Part shown: positions 1-11,825 of the stretch, one piece after another
Position numbering within the stretch: position 1 is the first letter of the stretch
How the letters are laid out: every line of letters starts with the position of its first letter
Assembly (NCBI GenBank): GCA_902580335.1
Contig: CACHKE010000007.1
Coordinates: 1 to 58,786 of the forward strand
Direction of reading: 5' to 3'
Origin: an uncultured Pelagibacteraceae bacterium
GTDB lineage: Bacteria; Pseudomonadota; Alphaproteobacteria; Pelagibacterales; Pelagibacteraceae
Length of the DNA: 58,786 nucleotides
Program-made: the position numbers and the translations under genes
Notes under the pieces: generated by a model
Database searches by the model: none
What the model was told of the DNA's origin: nothing
What the model saw: the letters and a program-made list of their open reading frames with translations, nothing else

Positions 1-1737
1 CAAGGAAACAACATAAATGGGGTGTATGCAAATGGGAAAAGTTTTAAAACTTATTCACCAAATGATCCTAATTTAATAGAAAAACTTTCAGAGAAGGGTG
101 TGAGTATATCTGCAGCACCTATAGAAGAAAAGATGCCTTCATTATTTGGTGTCCTACTCTCATGGTTTCCAATGTTGTTATTAATTGCAGTTTGGATTTT
201 CTTTATGAGACAAATGCAAGGTGGAAAAGGTGGAGCAATGGGCTTCGGAAGATCAAAAGCTAAAATGATGAATGAACTTAAAGGCAAAGTGACATTTAAT
301 GATGTGGCTGGTGTTGAGGAAGCTAAAGAAGAGGTAGAGGAAATTGTTGAATTTTTAAAAGACCCTAGAAAGTTTAGTAGATTAGGTGGAAAGATTCCTA
401 GAGGTGCACTGTTAGTTGGTCCACCAGGGACTGGTAAAACTTTATTAGCTAGAGCAATAGCTGGTGAAGCAGGTGTCCCTTTCTTCACTATCTCTGGATC
501 AGATTTCGTAGAAATGTTCGTTGGAGTTGGAGCATCGAGAGTGAGAGACATGTTCGAGCAAGGAAAAAAAAATTCGCCTTGTATAATTTTTATTGATGAA
601 ATTGATGCTGTTGGAAGAAGTCGAGGTGCAGGTTTAGGAGGAGGAAATGACGAGAGAGAACAAACACTTAATCAGCTTCTTGTTGAGATGGATGGTTTTG
701 ACACTAACGAAGGTGTCATAATAATTGCAGCAACAAATAGGCCTGATGTTCTTGATCCTGCATTATTAAGACCTGGTAGATTTGATAGACAAGTTGTAGT
801 TTCTAATCCAGATATAATTGGGAGAGAAAAAATCCTAAAAGTGCATGTTAAAAAAATTAAGATGGCTCCTGATGTAAATTTAAGAACTATAGCTAGAGGA
901 ACTCCTGGATTTTCAGGTGCTGACCTAGCTAATTTAGTTAATGAGTCTGCATTATTAGCGGCTAGAAAAAATAAAAGAATTGTAACTTTAAATGAATTCG
1001 AAGAAGCAAAGGATAAAGTGATGATGGGAGCTGAAAGACGATCAATGGTTATGACTGAAGATGAGAAAAAATTGACAGCATATCATGAAGGTGGACATGC
1101 CTTAGTTTCGTTTAATATGCCTAGTTATGACCCAATACATAAAGCAACAATCATACCAAGGGGTCGAGCTTTAGGAATGGTGATGAATTTACCTGAAAGA
1201 GACAAACATGGTCATTCAATAAAATATTTGAAAGCAAGACTAGCAGTCTGTTTTGGTGGAAGAGTGGCAGAGGAAGTAATTTTTGGAAAAGATAATATTT
1301 CAACAGGTGCAGGTGGAGGAAGTGGTTCAGATATAAATCAAGCAACTCAACTTGCGAGAGCCATGGTTACAAAATATGGGATGAGTGAAGAGATGGGTCC
1401 AGTTGAATATGGTGAAAATCAAGAAGAAGTCTTTTTAGGAAGATCTGTGACACAAACACAATCAGTTTCAGAGGAAGTGGCTCGAAAGATAGATAAAGAA
1501 ATCAGAAAATTAGTTGATGAGGGTTATAACAAAGCTAGAGAAATATTAACTGAAAAAACTGATGACCTACATAAAATTGCAAAAGCTCTTATGACATATG
1601 AAACATTAACAGGTGAAGAAATAGAAAATATAATTACTAAAAATATATACCCCGCTGATAAACAAGATCTAAAAGTTGACGATGATAAAAACTCTGCTTT
1701 AGGTGCCATGGGACTTAAACCTAAAATTGTTCATTAA
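1..1737 (+). CDS. ftsH: ATP-dependent zinc metalloprotease FtsH (5' end outside window)
   Basis: Membrane-anchored AAA+ protease that unfolds and degrades misfolded membrane proteins and short-lived regulators. The reading frame is open from base 1, so the true start lies upstream; 578 residues are visible. In order they show the end of the periplasmic domain, one transmembrane helix (bases about 140-205), Walker A GPPGTGKT, Walker B IIFIDEID, the second region of homology ending in RPGRFDRQ, and the zinc site HEGGH near base 1084 (the usual form is HEAGH, which still fits HExxH). The C-terminus is complete. It is followed 5 bases later by folP and then glmM, the same ftsH-folP-glmM order known from E. 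coli. Identity is very secure. Confidence 0.97.
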   Translation, partial: QGNNINGVYANGKSFKTYSPNDPNLIEKLSEKGVSISAAPIEEKMPSLFGVLLSWFPMLLLIAVWIFFMRQMQGGKGGAMGFGRSKAKMMNELKGKVTFNDVAGVEEAKEEVEEIVEFLKDPRKFSRLGGKIPRGALLVGPPGTGKTLLARAIAGEAGVPFFTISGSDFVEMFVGVGASRVRDMFEQGKKNSPCIIFIDEIDAVGRSRGAGLGGGNDEREQTLNQLLVEMDGFDTNEGVIIIAATNRPDVLDPALLRPGRFDRQVVVSNPDIIGREKILKVHVKKIKMAPDVNLRTIARGTPGFSGADLANLVNESALLAARKNKRIVTLNEFEEAKDKVMMGAERRSMVMTEDEKKLTAYHEGGHALVSFNMPSYDPIHKATIIPRGRALGMVMNLPERDKHGHSIKYLKARLAVCFGGRVAEEVIFGKDNISTGAGGGSGSDINQATQLARAMVTKYGMSEEMGPVEYGENQEEVFLGRSVTQTQSVSEEVARKIDKEIRKLVDEGYNKAREILTEKTDDLHKIAKALMTYETLTGEEIENIITKNIYPADKQDLKVDDDKNSALGAMGLKPKIVH

Positions 1738-1742
1738 TCTTA

Positions 1743-2798
1743 ATGTCGAGATATTACACAAGATTGTGTAATTTCTACTATGGAAATAGCTCAAAAAAAT
1801 TAGTTAATATAAATAAAACTATACCACTAAATGGATTAACAGAAATTTCATTTGATCAAATAGAGATAATTACAAGAAATTCAAAAAAAAAGATATTTGT
1901 TAATCAAATAAAATATTTACCTAAATCAATTAGGAGAAAAATTAATTATGATTTAAAAAAAATTAAATCAAAAAAAAAAAATTTTTCAAATTTGAACTTT
2001 AATAAAATACCTAATATTATGGGTGTCTTAAACTTGACACCTGATAGCTTCTCTGATGGTGGGAAATTTAATTCAAAAAAAAAAGGAATTAATCATGCGA
2101 TTAATTTAATTAATAGTGGTGCAAATTTGATTGATGTTGGAGGTGAGTCGACCCGTCCAGGATCAAAAGTAATTAAAGAAAATTTAGAATGGCAAAGAAT
2201 TAATAAAATTTTAAAATCATTAATCAAAAAAAGAATACCGATTTCTTTGGATACTAGAAAGTCTCAAATTATGAGCAAAGGAATAAATTTAGGCGTCAAA
2301 TTAATTAATGATGTTTCAGGACTAGAATTTGACACTGAAACTTTAAATATATTAAAAAAATATAAAGTGCCATTTGTAATTCAGCATTCACAAGGAACTC
2401 CGGATAAAATGCAAAAAAACCCAAGGTATAAAAATGAATTACTAGACATATATGATTTTTTTGAAAAAAAAATAAAACTTTTAAGATCGAAGGGTATCAA
2501 ACATGATAAAATTATTCTAGATCCCGGTATAGGTTTTGGAAAAAATTTGAAACATAATATGAGTTTGATACGCAATATTTCTATTTTCCATTCTCTTGGT
2601 TTTCCTATACTTGTAGGTAATTCAAGAAAAAGATTTATTAAGGAGTTATCTGGAAAAAATGATAGTAAATTAAGAAATGGTGGAACAATAGCATCATCAA
2701 TATATCTTATGATGCAAGGTGTTCAAATTTTAAGAATTCATGATGTTAATGAAACAATTCAAGGCTTAAAGATCTTTAAGAATATAATAAATAATTAA
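1743..2798 (+). CDS. folP: Dihydropteroate synthase
   Basis: Joins p-aminobenzoate to dihydropterin pyrophosphate in folate synthesis; the sulfonamide target. The TIM-barrel part starts near residue 90 with the signature MGVLNLTPDSFSDGG and includes GGESTRPG, the DVSG strand and the C-terminal GNSRKRF loop. The protein is 351 residues, about 70-80 longer than the E. coli enzyme, because of a basic N-terminal extension (residues 1-85) with no motif I recognise. Extended FolP proteins are, from memory, seen in other alphaproteobacteria. The start ATG is 3 bases after the ftsH stop, and the stop overlaps the glmM start by one base, so the three genes look like one transcription unit. Confidence 0.95.
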   Translation: MSRYYTRLCNFYYGNSSKKLVNINKTIPLNGLTEISFDQIEIITRNSKKKIFVNQIKYLPKSIRRKINYDLKKIKSKKKNFSNLNFNKIPNIMGVLNLTPDSFSDGGKFNSKKKGINHAINLINSGANLIDVGGESTRPGSKVIKENLEWQRINKILKSLIKKRIPISLDTRKSQIMSKGINLGVKLINDVSGLEFDTETLNILKKYKVPFVIQHSQGTPDKMQKNPRYKNELLDIYDFFEKKIKLLRSKGIKHDKIILDPGIGFGKNLKHNMSLIRNISIFHSLGFPILVGNSRKRFIKELSGKNDSKLRNGGTIASSIYLMMQGVQILRIHDVNETIQGLKIFKNIINN

Positions 2799-4129
2799 TG
2801 ACAAAAAAATATTTTGGCACTGATGGTATTAGGGGAGCTATTAATAGTGAAAATATTAATGGAGACATGTTTTTTAAATTTGGCTTAGCTAGTGGAACAT
2901 ATTTTAAATCTCAAAAAAAAAGAAAACAAACCGCAATAATTGCAAAAGATACTAGATTATCTGGATACACTTTAGAACCAGCACTTGTATCAGGATTGGC
3001 ATCAGCAGGTATGCATGTATATACTTTAGGACCTTTACCCACAAATGGATTAGCGATGCTTACAAAAGCTATGAGGGCAAATATGGGAATTATGATTACA
3101 GCTTCTCATAATCCTCATAATGATAATGGATTAAAACTATTTGGACCTGATGGCATGAAACTATCAGATAAAATAGAAAAAAAAATTGAAAGTTTGATTG
3201 ATAAAAAAATCATTAAAAATCTCTCTGAGCCAGAAAAATTAGGTAGAGTAAAAAGATTAGAGACAGGCACAGATGATTACATCAAGATATTAAAAAAAAA
3301 TTTTACTAAAGAATTCAATTTAAGAGGACTTAGAATTGTAATTGATTGTGCAAATGGAGCAGGGTATAAAGCTGGACCAGAATTATTAAAATCTTTGGGA
3401 GCTAAGGTGATGGCAATAGGAGTAAATCCTAATGGATTAAATATTAATAAAAATTGTGGTTCTACATTTCCTGAAAAAATAAAATCTGCAGTTAAAAAGT
3501 ATAAGGCTCATATAGGTATTTCATTAGATGGTGATGCAGATAGAATAATTATGTGTGATGAAAAAAGTAACATTATAGATGGTGACCAAATTATCGCTGC
3601 ACTAGCTACAAGGTGGAAAAATAAAAAAATGTTAAAAGGTGGGGTAGTTGGAACATTAATGTCCAATTACGGACTTGAAAAATATTTTAAAAAAAGAGGT
3701 ATCAAATTTATACGCGCTAATGTTGGTGATAGATACGTAAAAGAGGTAATGCAAAAAAATAAGTTTAATTTAGGTGGAGAACAATCAGGACATATTATTC
3801 TAGGTAAATTTGCAACTACAGGAGATGGTTTACTTGTTGCCCTGGAGTCCCTATTTGCTCTTAGAAAGGGAAAAAGAGCCAGTGAATTTTTTGAAAACTT
3901 TAATAAAACACCACAATTACTTAAAAATATTGAAGTGAAAGATAAAAACATAATTAACAAACCTGAAATTAAGAAATCTATTAAGTTAGCTTCAAAATTA
4001 ATTGCAGGTAGTGGTAGAATTCTTGTAAGAAAATCGGGAACAGAGTCAAAAATAAGAATTATGGGAGAAAGTGAAAATAAAAGACTTCTTGTTAAATGTG
4101 TTAATATAATTTTGAAAAAAATTAGATAA
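2798..4129 (+). CDS. glmM: Phosphoglucosamine mutase
   Basis: Interconverts glucosamine-6-P and glucosamine-1-P on the route to UDP-GlcNAc for peptidoglycan and lipid A. The 443-residue length is normal. Visible landmarks are the N-terminal FGTDGIRG, the phosphoserine loop TASHNPHNDNG (Ser about 103), the metal loop DGDADR, the sugar-binding GGEQSGH and the C-terminal phosphate-binding RKSGTES. The ATG overlaps the last base of the folP stop (TAATG), indicating translational coupling. Nothing unusual was seen. Confidence 0.97.
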   Translation: MTKKYFGTDGIRGAINSENINGDMFFKFGLASGTYFKSQKKRKQTAIIAKDTRLSGYTLEPALVSGLASAGMHVYTLGPLPTNGLAMLTKAMRANMGIMITASHNPHNDNGLKLFGPDGMKLSDKIEKKIESLIDKKIIKNLSEPEKLGRVKRLETGTDDYIKILKKNFTKEFNLRGLRIVIDCANGAGYKAGPELLKSLGAKVMAIGVNPNGLNINKNCGSTFPEKIKSAVKKYKAHIGISLDGDADRIIMCDEKSNIIDGDQIIAALATRWKNKKMLKGGVVGTLMSNYGLEKYFKKRGIKFIRANVGDRYVKEVMQKNKFNLGGEQSGHIILGKFATTGDGLLVALESLFALRKGKRASEFFENFNKTPQLLKNIEVKDKNIINKPEIKKSIKLASKLIAGSGRILVRKSGTESKIRIMGESENKRLLVKCVNIILKKIR

Positions 4130-4130
4130 T

Positions 4131-7126
<2,996 letters not shown>

Positions 7127-7134
7127 AGACAGTT

Positions 7135-7162
7135 TATCTAATTAATATTAAAAATTTTTCAA
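7135..7162 (-). promoter_or_regulatory. Candidate promoter for rpoH
   Basis: On the minus strand TTGAAA (7157-7162) and TAGATA (7135-7140) are separated by 16 bases, just upstream of the rpoH ATG at 7126. Transcription from it would start almost at the start codon. In such AT-rich DNA, sites like this arise easily by chance, so this is only a suggestion. Confidence 0.3.
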
Positions 7163-7166
7163 TGTT

Positions 7167-8147
7167 TTATTTACCTATATTTCTGAGTGTTTTTAGTATT
7201 TTTTCAAGTTCATTTGGTAAAATTGAATTAAAAATCATCTGCTTATTTTTTTTTGGATGTATAAAGCCCAATGTTTTAGCATGCAGAAATTGTCTTTTTA
7301 ATTTTGTTAAAATTTTTTCTAACGATGGTTCAATATTTTTAAGTTTTTTAAACTTTTTTTTATATTTGTCATCGCCAACTATACTGTTACCCAAATAATT
7401 CATGTGAACTCTTATTTGATGAGTCCGGCCTGTTTCTAATTTACACTCTAATAAACTAAAAGTTGGAATATTTTTATTTTCAAAAATTTCTAAAGTTTTG
7501 TAATTTGTAATTGCTTTTTTTCCTTTACTGCTACTAACCTCCATCATTTGTCTATTTTTTGAGCTTCTTGTAATAAAGGTTTCTATCTTACCTTTAGATG
7601 GTCTAATTTTACCCCAGATTAATAATTGGTAAACTCTTTGGATGGTATGTTTATTAAACTGATTTGAGAGGTGTTCGTGAGTTTGATTATTTTTTGCAAT
7701 AACAATTAATCCAGATGTATTTTTATCAATTCTATGTACTATCCCAGGTCTTAGTTCACCTCCAATATTAGAAAAAGAATTTTTACTATAATTCATAAGC
7801 GCATTTACGATTGTGTTATCAAAATTACCTGCACCAGGATGTGTTACTATTCCAGACGGTTTGTTTAAAACAATTAAATCTTTATCCTCAAATATTATAT
7901 CTAAATTAAACTCATAAGGTTTCAAGGAAGCTTTTTTTTGTTCAGGTATGACTAAATTTATTTCGTCATTAAAAAAAATTTTTTTCGATGGATCAGTTAT
8001 TACCTTATTATTTATTCTTAACTTATTGTCTAGAATAAGATTTTTTATTCTTGTTCGACTGATAATATCCTCTCTCTTTTTTATGAAAATATCAACACGG
8101 AGTTCATTTTCGCTCTTATCAACTGTCAAATTTATTTTTTTTTCCAT
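7167..8147 (-). CDS. rluD: 23S rRNA pseudouridine synthase, RluD family
   Basis: Converts uridines in 23S rRNA (positions 1911/1915/1917 in E. coli) to pseudouridine. The 326-residue protein has an N-terminal S4 RNA-binding domain (residues about 15-75, SRTRIKNLILDNKLRINN), then the catalytic domain with the conserved HRIDKNTSGL motif carrying the catalytic Asp, and the GRTHQIRVH stretch. It precedes rpoH by about 40 bases on the same strand. Specificity within the RluA/C/D family is inferred from the S4 domain and length. Confidence 0.9.
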   Translation of the reverse strand: MEKKINLTVDKSENELRVDIFIKKREDIISRTRIKNLILDNKLRINNKVITDPSKKIFFNDEINLVIPEQKKASLKPYEFNLDIIFEDKDLIVLNKPSGIVTHPGAGNFDNTIVNALMNYSKNSFSNIGGELRPGIVHRIDKNTSGLIVIAKNNQTHEHLSNQFNKHTIQRVYQLLIWGKIRPSKGKIETFITRSSKNRQMMEVSSSKGKKAITNYKTLEIFENKNIPTFSLLECKLETGRTHQIRVHMNYLGNSIVGDDKYKKKFKKLKNIEPSLEKILTKLKRQFLHAKTLGFIHPKKNKQMIFNSILPNELEKILKTLRNIGK

Positions 8148-8170
8148 AAAATGATATATTAATATGATAT

Positions 8171-8247
8171 GCGCTTGTAGCTCAACTGGATAGAGCGCCT
8201 GACTTCGGATCAGGAGGTTCTGGGTTCGACTCCTAGCAGGCGCACCA
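8171..8247 (+). tRNA. tRNA-Arg, anticodon TCG
   Basis: Full cloverleaf: acceptor GCGCTTG pairs with CAGGCGC, the D arm runs GCTC...GAGC, the anticodon stem CCTGA/TCAGG encloses loop CTTCGGA with anticodon TCG, the T arm has loop TTCGACT, and CCA is encoded at 8245-8247. Length is 77 bases. It should read CGN arginine codons. It lies between the divergent rluD and the end of the ABC permease gene, one base before that gene's stop codon. Confidence 0.96.
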
Positions 8248-8248
8248 A

Positions 8249-9040
8249 TTATTCACCCATATTTATTAACGTTCCTTTTATTCTCGCTCTTAAAAAAGAT
8301 AGATAAAACAGTCCTATTCCAAAAATTAAATAAACTAAATTTAATAAATAAGCTTGTTTTATATTGTCATAATCTACAAGACCATTTATTAAAATATTTC
8401 TGGTTTCATCAAAAATGTAAACTAATGGTAAGCCTTTTGCAATTACTTGGAAAAATTCAGGAAGAATTTCTATTGGATAGTAAATACAGCCTAATGGAGC
8501 AAGTAAAAATAATGATGACCAGGCAATATTTTCAAAGGATGGTCCGTATCTCATTAAACCTGAGCTCACAAATAAACCTAGTGTAATCCCAAATATGTAC
8601 AAACTTAAAAATAATATAAAGAGTGGAAAACCTAATTTTAAAATTGAAACTCCAAATAGTGGAGAAGTTAAAATAATTGCGGGCACTAGACCGATTAATG
8701 TCCTTATCAAAGCAGTAAAAATTAAAGATATAATTATTTCTTTCAGCTTCAATGGAGCAATAAATAAATTAGTAAAATTTCTACTCCAGATTTCCTCTAA
8801 AAAAAGCATATTAAAGCTTATGCTAGATCTAAAAAGAATGTCGTAAAGAATTGCGCATGTAAGAATTATTCCAAGTGTATTATTGTAATAATCACTATAA
8901 ATTGAAAAAAATTTAGAAATAAATCCCCAAAGAATAATTTGTATTGTTGGCCAATAAATTAAATCCAAAACTCTTGGTAAAGAACTTTTGATGAGATAAA
9001 AATGTCTCAAAAAAAGTCCATACATTTTATTTAGATTCAT
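8249..9040 (-). CDS. ABC-2 type transporter permease
   Basis: Membrane subunit of a two-component ABC-2 exporter. The 263 residues form about six hydrophobic helices (for example IILTCAILYDILF, LIGLVPAIILT, LGFPLFILFLSLYIFGITLGLFV and the C-terminal LLNLVYLIFGIGLFYLSFL). The start ATG overlaps the stop of the adjacent ATPase gene by 4 bases (ATGA), so the two are co-translated. The substrate cannot be told from sequence; drug, polysaccharide or Na+ exporters of the NatB kind are all possible. Confidence 0.85.
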   Translation of the reverse strand: MNLNKMYGLFLRHFYLIKSSLPRVLDLIYWPTIQIILWGFISKFFSIYSDYYNNTLGIILTCAILYDILFRSSISFNMLFLEEIWSRNFTNLFIAPLKLKEIIISLIFTALIRTLIGLVPAIILTSPLFGVSILKLGFPLFILFLSLYIFGITLGLFVSSGLMRYGPSFENIAWSSLFLLAPLGCIYYPIEILPEFFQVIAKGLPLVYIFDETRNILINGLVDYDNIKQAYLLNLVYLIFGIGLFYLSFLRARIKGTLINMGE

Positions 9041-9765
9041 ATTAAATCTCTTGTAAGTTTTAAAAAAACTTCCTCCATATTTCTCCTTCCATGTTTCTTA
9101 ATTAATTCGGCAGGAGTTCCTTGATCAACAATAGATCCTTTATTCATCATTAGAACTGAAGAACATAATCTCTCAACTTCTGCCATGTTATGCGAAGCAA
9201 GCAGAATAGAAGTTTTTTTTTCTTTTTGGTATTCCTCTAAAAAACTCCTAACAAAATCTCCTGTTTCAGGATCTAGAGATGCAGTTGGTTCATCAAGAAG
9301 AAGAACTGACGGATCATTAATTATAGATTTAGCTAGACTGACCCTATTTTTTTGACCAGAGGAAAGTTCTCCTGTTATTTTATTAATAAATTCATTTAGC
9401 CTTAATTTTTCACAAAGATAATCAATTTTAATCCCAAGTTCTTTTACATCATAAAGTCTTCCATAAACCTCAAGATTTTGCTTTACAGTTAATTTTTTTG
9501 GTAACTCAATATATGGTGAAATAAAATTTAATTTATTTAATAATTCAACTCTTTGTTTTTCAATTTCTATACCATTTATAAGAACCTTCCCCTTAGTAGG
9601 CTTTAGTAAACCTAGTATCATACCTATTGTTGTAGTTTTACCGCATCCGTTAGGTCCAAGAATTCCAATAATTTCATTTTCATTTACTTTAAAAGAAATT
9701 TCTCGAACAGCTTCTTTTGTGTCATAAGTTTTTGATAAATCAATTATTTCAAGAGGAGTAGTCAT
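9037..9765 (-). CDS. ABC-2 type transporter ATP-binding protein
   Basis: ATPase subunit for the neighbouring permease. In 242 residues it carries Walker A GPNGCGKTT, the Q-loop region, the ABC signature LSSGQKNR, Walker B VLLLDEPTASLDPE and the switch histidine in LLASHNMAEV. The start overlaps the tsaC stop by one base (TAATG), so tsaC, ATPase and permease form a tightly coupled unit. The pairing with an ABC-2 permease indicates export; cargo is unknown. Confidence 0.92.
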   Translation of the reverse strand: MTTPLEIIDLSKTYDTKEAVREISFKVNENEIIGILGPNGCGKTTTIGMILGLLKPTKGKVLINGIEIEKQRVELLNKLNFISPYIELPKKLTVKQNLEVYGRLYDVKELGIKIDYLCEKLRLNEFINKITGELSSGQKNRVSLAKSIINDPSVLLLDEPTASLDPETGDFVRSFLEEYQKEKKTSILLASHNMAEVERLCSSVLMMNKGSIVDQGTPAELIKKHGRRNMEEVFLKLTRDLI

Positions 9766-10697
9766 TAAAATTTTGAAGCCCTTATTAATCTATCGTTAAT
9801 AGTTTTGCCGATTCCTATATTTGGGATTTTGTCTACAGCTATAGATTTGTAATTATCTTTTTTTATCTTTCTCAAAATAGTGTACAGATTTTTTGCAGCT
9901 TCTTTTAAATTGCCCTTTTTTGATAAAAAATAATAGTTCGTTTTGTTAATCTTATTTTTCTTAATTAGTAAAAAAGCCTCATCTTTTTTTATTTTTTTAA
10001 CATTAAGTCTGATTGGGATTCCAGGTGAATAATGAATCTTTAATTGGCCAGGAGCTGAAATTTTTGAAGGATTTGTATTTATTGAAATTTTCTTCTTTAA
10101 TATTTTTTGGATAGTTTCAACTTCTAAACCACCTAATCTTAAAATTTTTGGTTTTTTTCTTAGATCAATAATTGTAGACTCAACCCCAACAGAAGATTTT
10201 CCACCTTCAAGTATATACTTAATTTTTTTTCCAAAATCGTCTTTTACATCTGAAGAAGTTACTGCACTAACTCTTGAAGATATATTTGCACTAGGTGCTG
10301 CGATAGGAAATTTCAAATATTTCAACAGAATTCTTGCTACTGGATGTTTTGGAAATCTCACAGCAAGAGTATTTTTTTTATTAGTTGCTACTTTTGAAAT
10401 TTTTGATTTTTTCTTTTGATTTAAGATAAATGTTATTGGCCCAGGACAAAATCTTTTATATAATTTCAAAAAATCAGCGTTTAGAACACAATCATTTTTT
10501 AATTTTTTTAAATCATAATAATGAATAATCAGAGGGTTATTCATTGGTCTTTTTTTTAATCTAAATATTTTTTTACACGCTTTATCAGAATATGCATTCC
10601 CAGCTATTCCATAAACAGTTTCGGTTGGTATAGCAACACACTCTCTTTTATTTAAGAGATTCCTCGCTTTTTTAATATTTGCAAGATTAATTTTCAT
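9765..10697 (-). CDS. tsaC: L-threonylcarbamoyladenylate synthase (Sua5 type)
   Basis: Makes threonylcarbamoyl-AMP for the t6A modification at position 37 of ANN-decoding tRNAs. The 310 residues comprise the YrdC-like catalytic domain (ETVYGIAGNA, KKRPMNNPLIIH, the AVRFP strand, PSANISS) followed by a Sua5 C-terminal domain (from about residue 220, LKIHYSPGIPI onward), so it is the long Sua5 form rather than the short TsaC. It is first in the operon with the ABC exporter genes; no functional link between them is evident. Confidence 0.92.
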   Translation of the reverse strand: MKINLANIKKARNLLNKRECVAIPTETVYGIAGNAYSDKACKKIFRLKKRPMNNPLIIHYYDLKKLKNDCVLNADFLKLYKRFCPGPITFILNQKKKSKISKVATNKKNTLAVRFPKHPVARILLKYLKFPIAAPSANISSRVSAVTSSDVKDDFGKKIKYILEGGKSSVGVESTIIDLRKKPKILRLGGLEVETIQKILKKKISINTNPSKISAPGQLKIHYSPGIPIRLNVKKIKKDEAFLLIKKNKINKTNYYFLSKKGNLKEAAKNLYTILRKIKKDNYKSIAVDKIPNIGIGKTINDRLIRASKF

Positions 10698-10717
10698 GTA
10701 TTATTTGAGAGTATTAT

Positions 10718-10972
10718 ATGAAAGATAAAAATTTACCAAATGATTATAATTCATTATCTCTTGAAGAATTAACCACTGAGGCAAATAAGATGATTGAAGA
10801 ATTGGAAAATCAAAAGGATTTAGTAAACTCTTTAGACAAGTATCAAGATTTAATTAAACTCAATAATATAATTGAGAAAAAATTTCAAAAGAATACCAAA
10901 GAAATAAATGAGAAAACAAAAGAAAAAATATCCAAGATTAATAAAAAAAAAAATGCAAAGAAAATTAAATAA
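10718..10972 (+). CDS. xseB: Exodeoxyribonuclease VII small subunit
   Basis: Small subunit that partners XseA in single-strand DNA degradation. The 84-residue, highly charged protein shows the XseB pattern near its start (SLEELTTEANKMIEELE) and a predicted coiled, lysine-rich tail. The large subunit is not in this window. The gene overlaps the start of ispA by 20 bases; xseB-ispA-dxs is a common proteobacterial order, which supports the call for so small a protein. Confidence 0.85.
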   Translation: MKDKNLPNDYNSLSLEELTTEANKMIEELENQKDLVNSLDKYQDLIKLNNIIEKKFQKNTKEINEKTKEKISKINKKKNAKKIK

Positions 10973-11825
10973 AATTGCAAAAGATACAAATTTGTTTTTA
11001 AGAAGATTTATTACCAAACAAAAAAAATCAAATTTAATAGTTGCAATGAAATACGGTCTTTTTTCTGGAGGAAAAAAAATAAGATCCAAAATTTTAATTG
11101 ATGTTGGGTCTCTATTTAAGTTAGATTATAAAACTCTTATTGTTATTGGTGCTGCGGTTGAATGTATTCATGCGTATTCATTAATACATGACGATTTACC
11201 ATGTATGGATGATGACTCTATAAGAAGAGGCAAACCATCAGCACATGTTAAATTTGGAGAGGCTACTGCAGTTTTAGCTGGAAATTCACTTTTAACAATG
11301 GCTTTTGAAATTTTAAGTCATAAAGACTTAAGAATTAGTGAAAAAATTAAGATTGATTTAATTAATAAAATTTCTGAAAGCTCAGGCCATCTTGGAATAG
11401 CAGGAGGTCAATATTTAGATTTAAATTATGAACGTAAGAAAATTTCTCAAAAAAAGATTGAAGAGATGGAAATTAAAAAAACTGGAAAACTTTTTAGTTT
11501 TTGTTGTGCAGCACCATTAATAATTAAGAAAAAAAATAAAAGTGATATTAAGAAATTTGAAAATATTGGTGCTGATATAGGTTTGTTATTTCAGGTCGCT
11601 GATGATTTGATTGATTATAAAGGAAGTTTGCTTGTTGCGGGAAAAAAAACTGGTAAGGATAAAAAAAAAGGAAAAGCTACTCTAATTAGTTTACTAGGAT
11701 ACAAAAATACTATTAAATATGCTAATAATTTAATCTTAAGAATAAAAAGTAAATTAAAAAAATTTGGATCTAAATCAAGAAATTTGTCAGAAACATTAAA
11801 TTATATTTTGAATAGAAATAAATGA
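10953..11825 (+). CDS. ispA: Farnesyl diphosphate synthase (polyprenyl synthetase)
   Basis: Condenses IPP with DMAPP and GPP to make farnesyl diphosphate. The first Asp-rich motif [10 protein letters not shown] and the second QVADDLIDY are both present, along with GGKKIRSK near the N-terminus. I start at the ATG at 10953 (290 residues), inside the end of xseB, because the upstream in-frame ATG at 10908 only adds a lysine-rich stretch that lies in the xseB coding region. The stop overlaps the dxs start by 4 bases. The product could feed quinones, undecaprenyl carriers and, with other enzymes, retinal for the rhodopsin encoded at 31.4 kb. Confidence 0.93.
   Translation: MQRKLNKIAKDTNLFLRRFITKQKKSNLIVAMKYGLFSGGKKIRSKILIDVGSLFKLDYKTLIVIGAAVECIHAYSLIHDDLPCMDDDSIRRGKPSAHVKFGEATAVLAGNSLLTMAFEILSHKDLRISEKIKIDLINKISESSGHLGIAGGQYLDLNYERKKISQKKIEEMEIKKTGKLFSFCCAAPLIIKKKNKSDIKKFENIGADIGLLFQVADDLIDYKGSLLVAGKKTGKDKKKGKATLISLLGYKNTIKYANNLILRIKSKLKKFGSKSRNLSETLNYILNRNK

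Noticed and set aside
51-551. Long open frame on the minus strand inside ftsH
   Set aside because: Antisense shadow of a strongly conserved FtsH sequence; no known family and no ribosome site.
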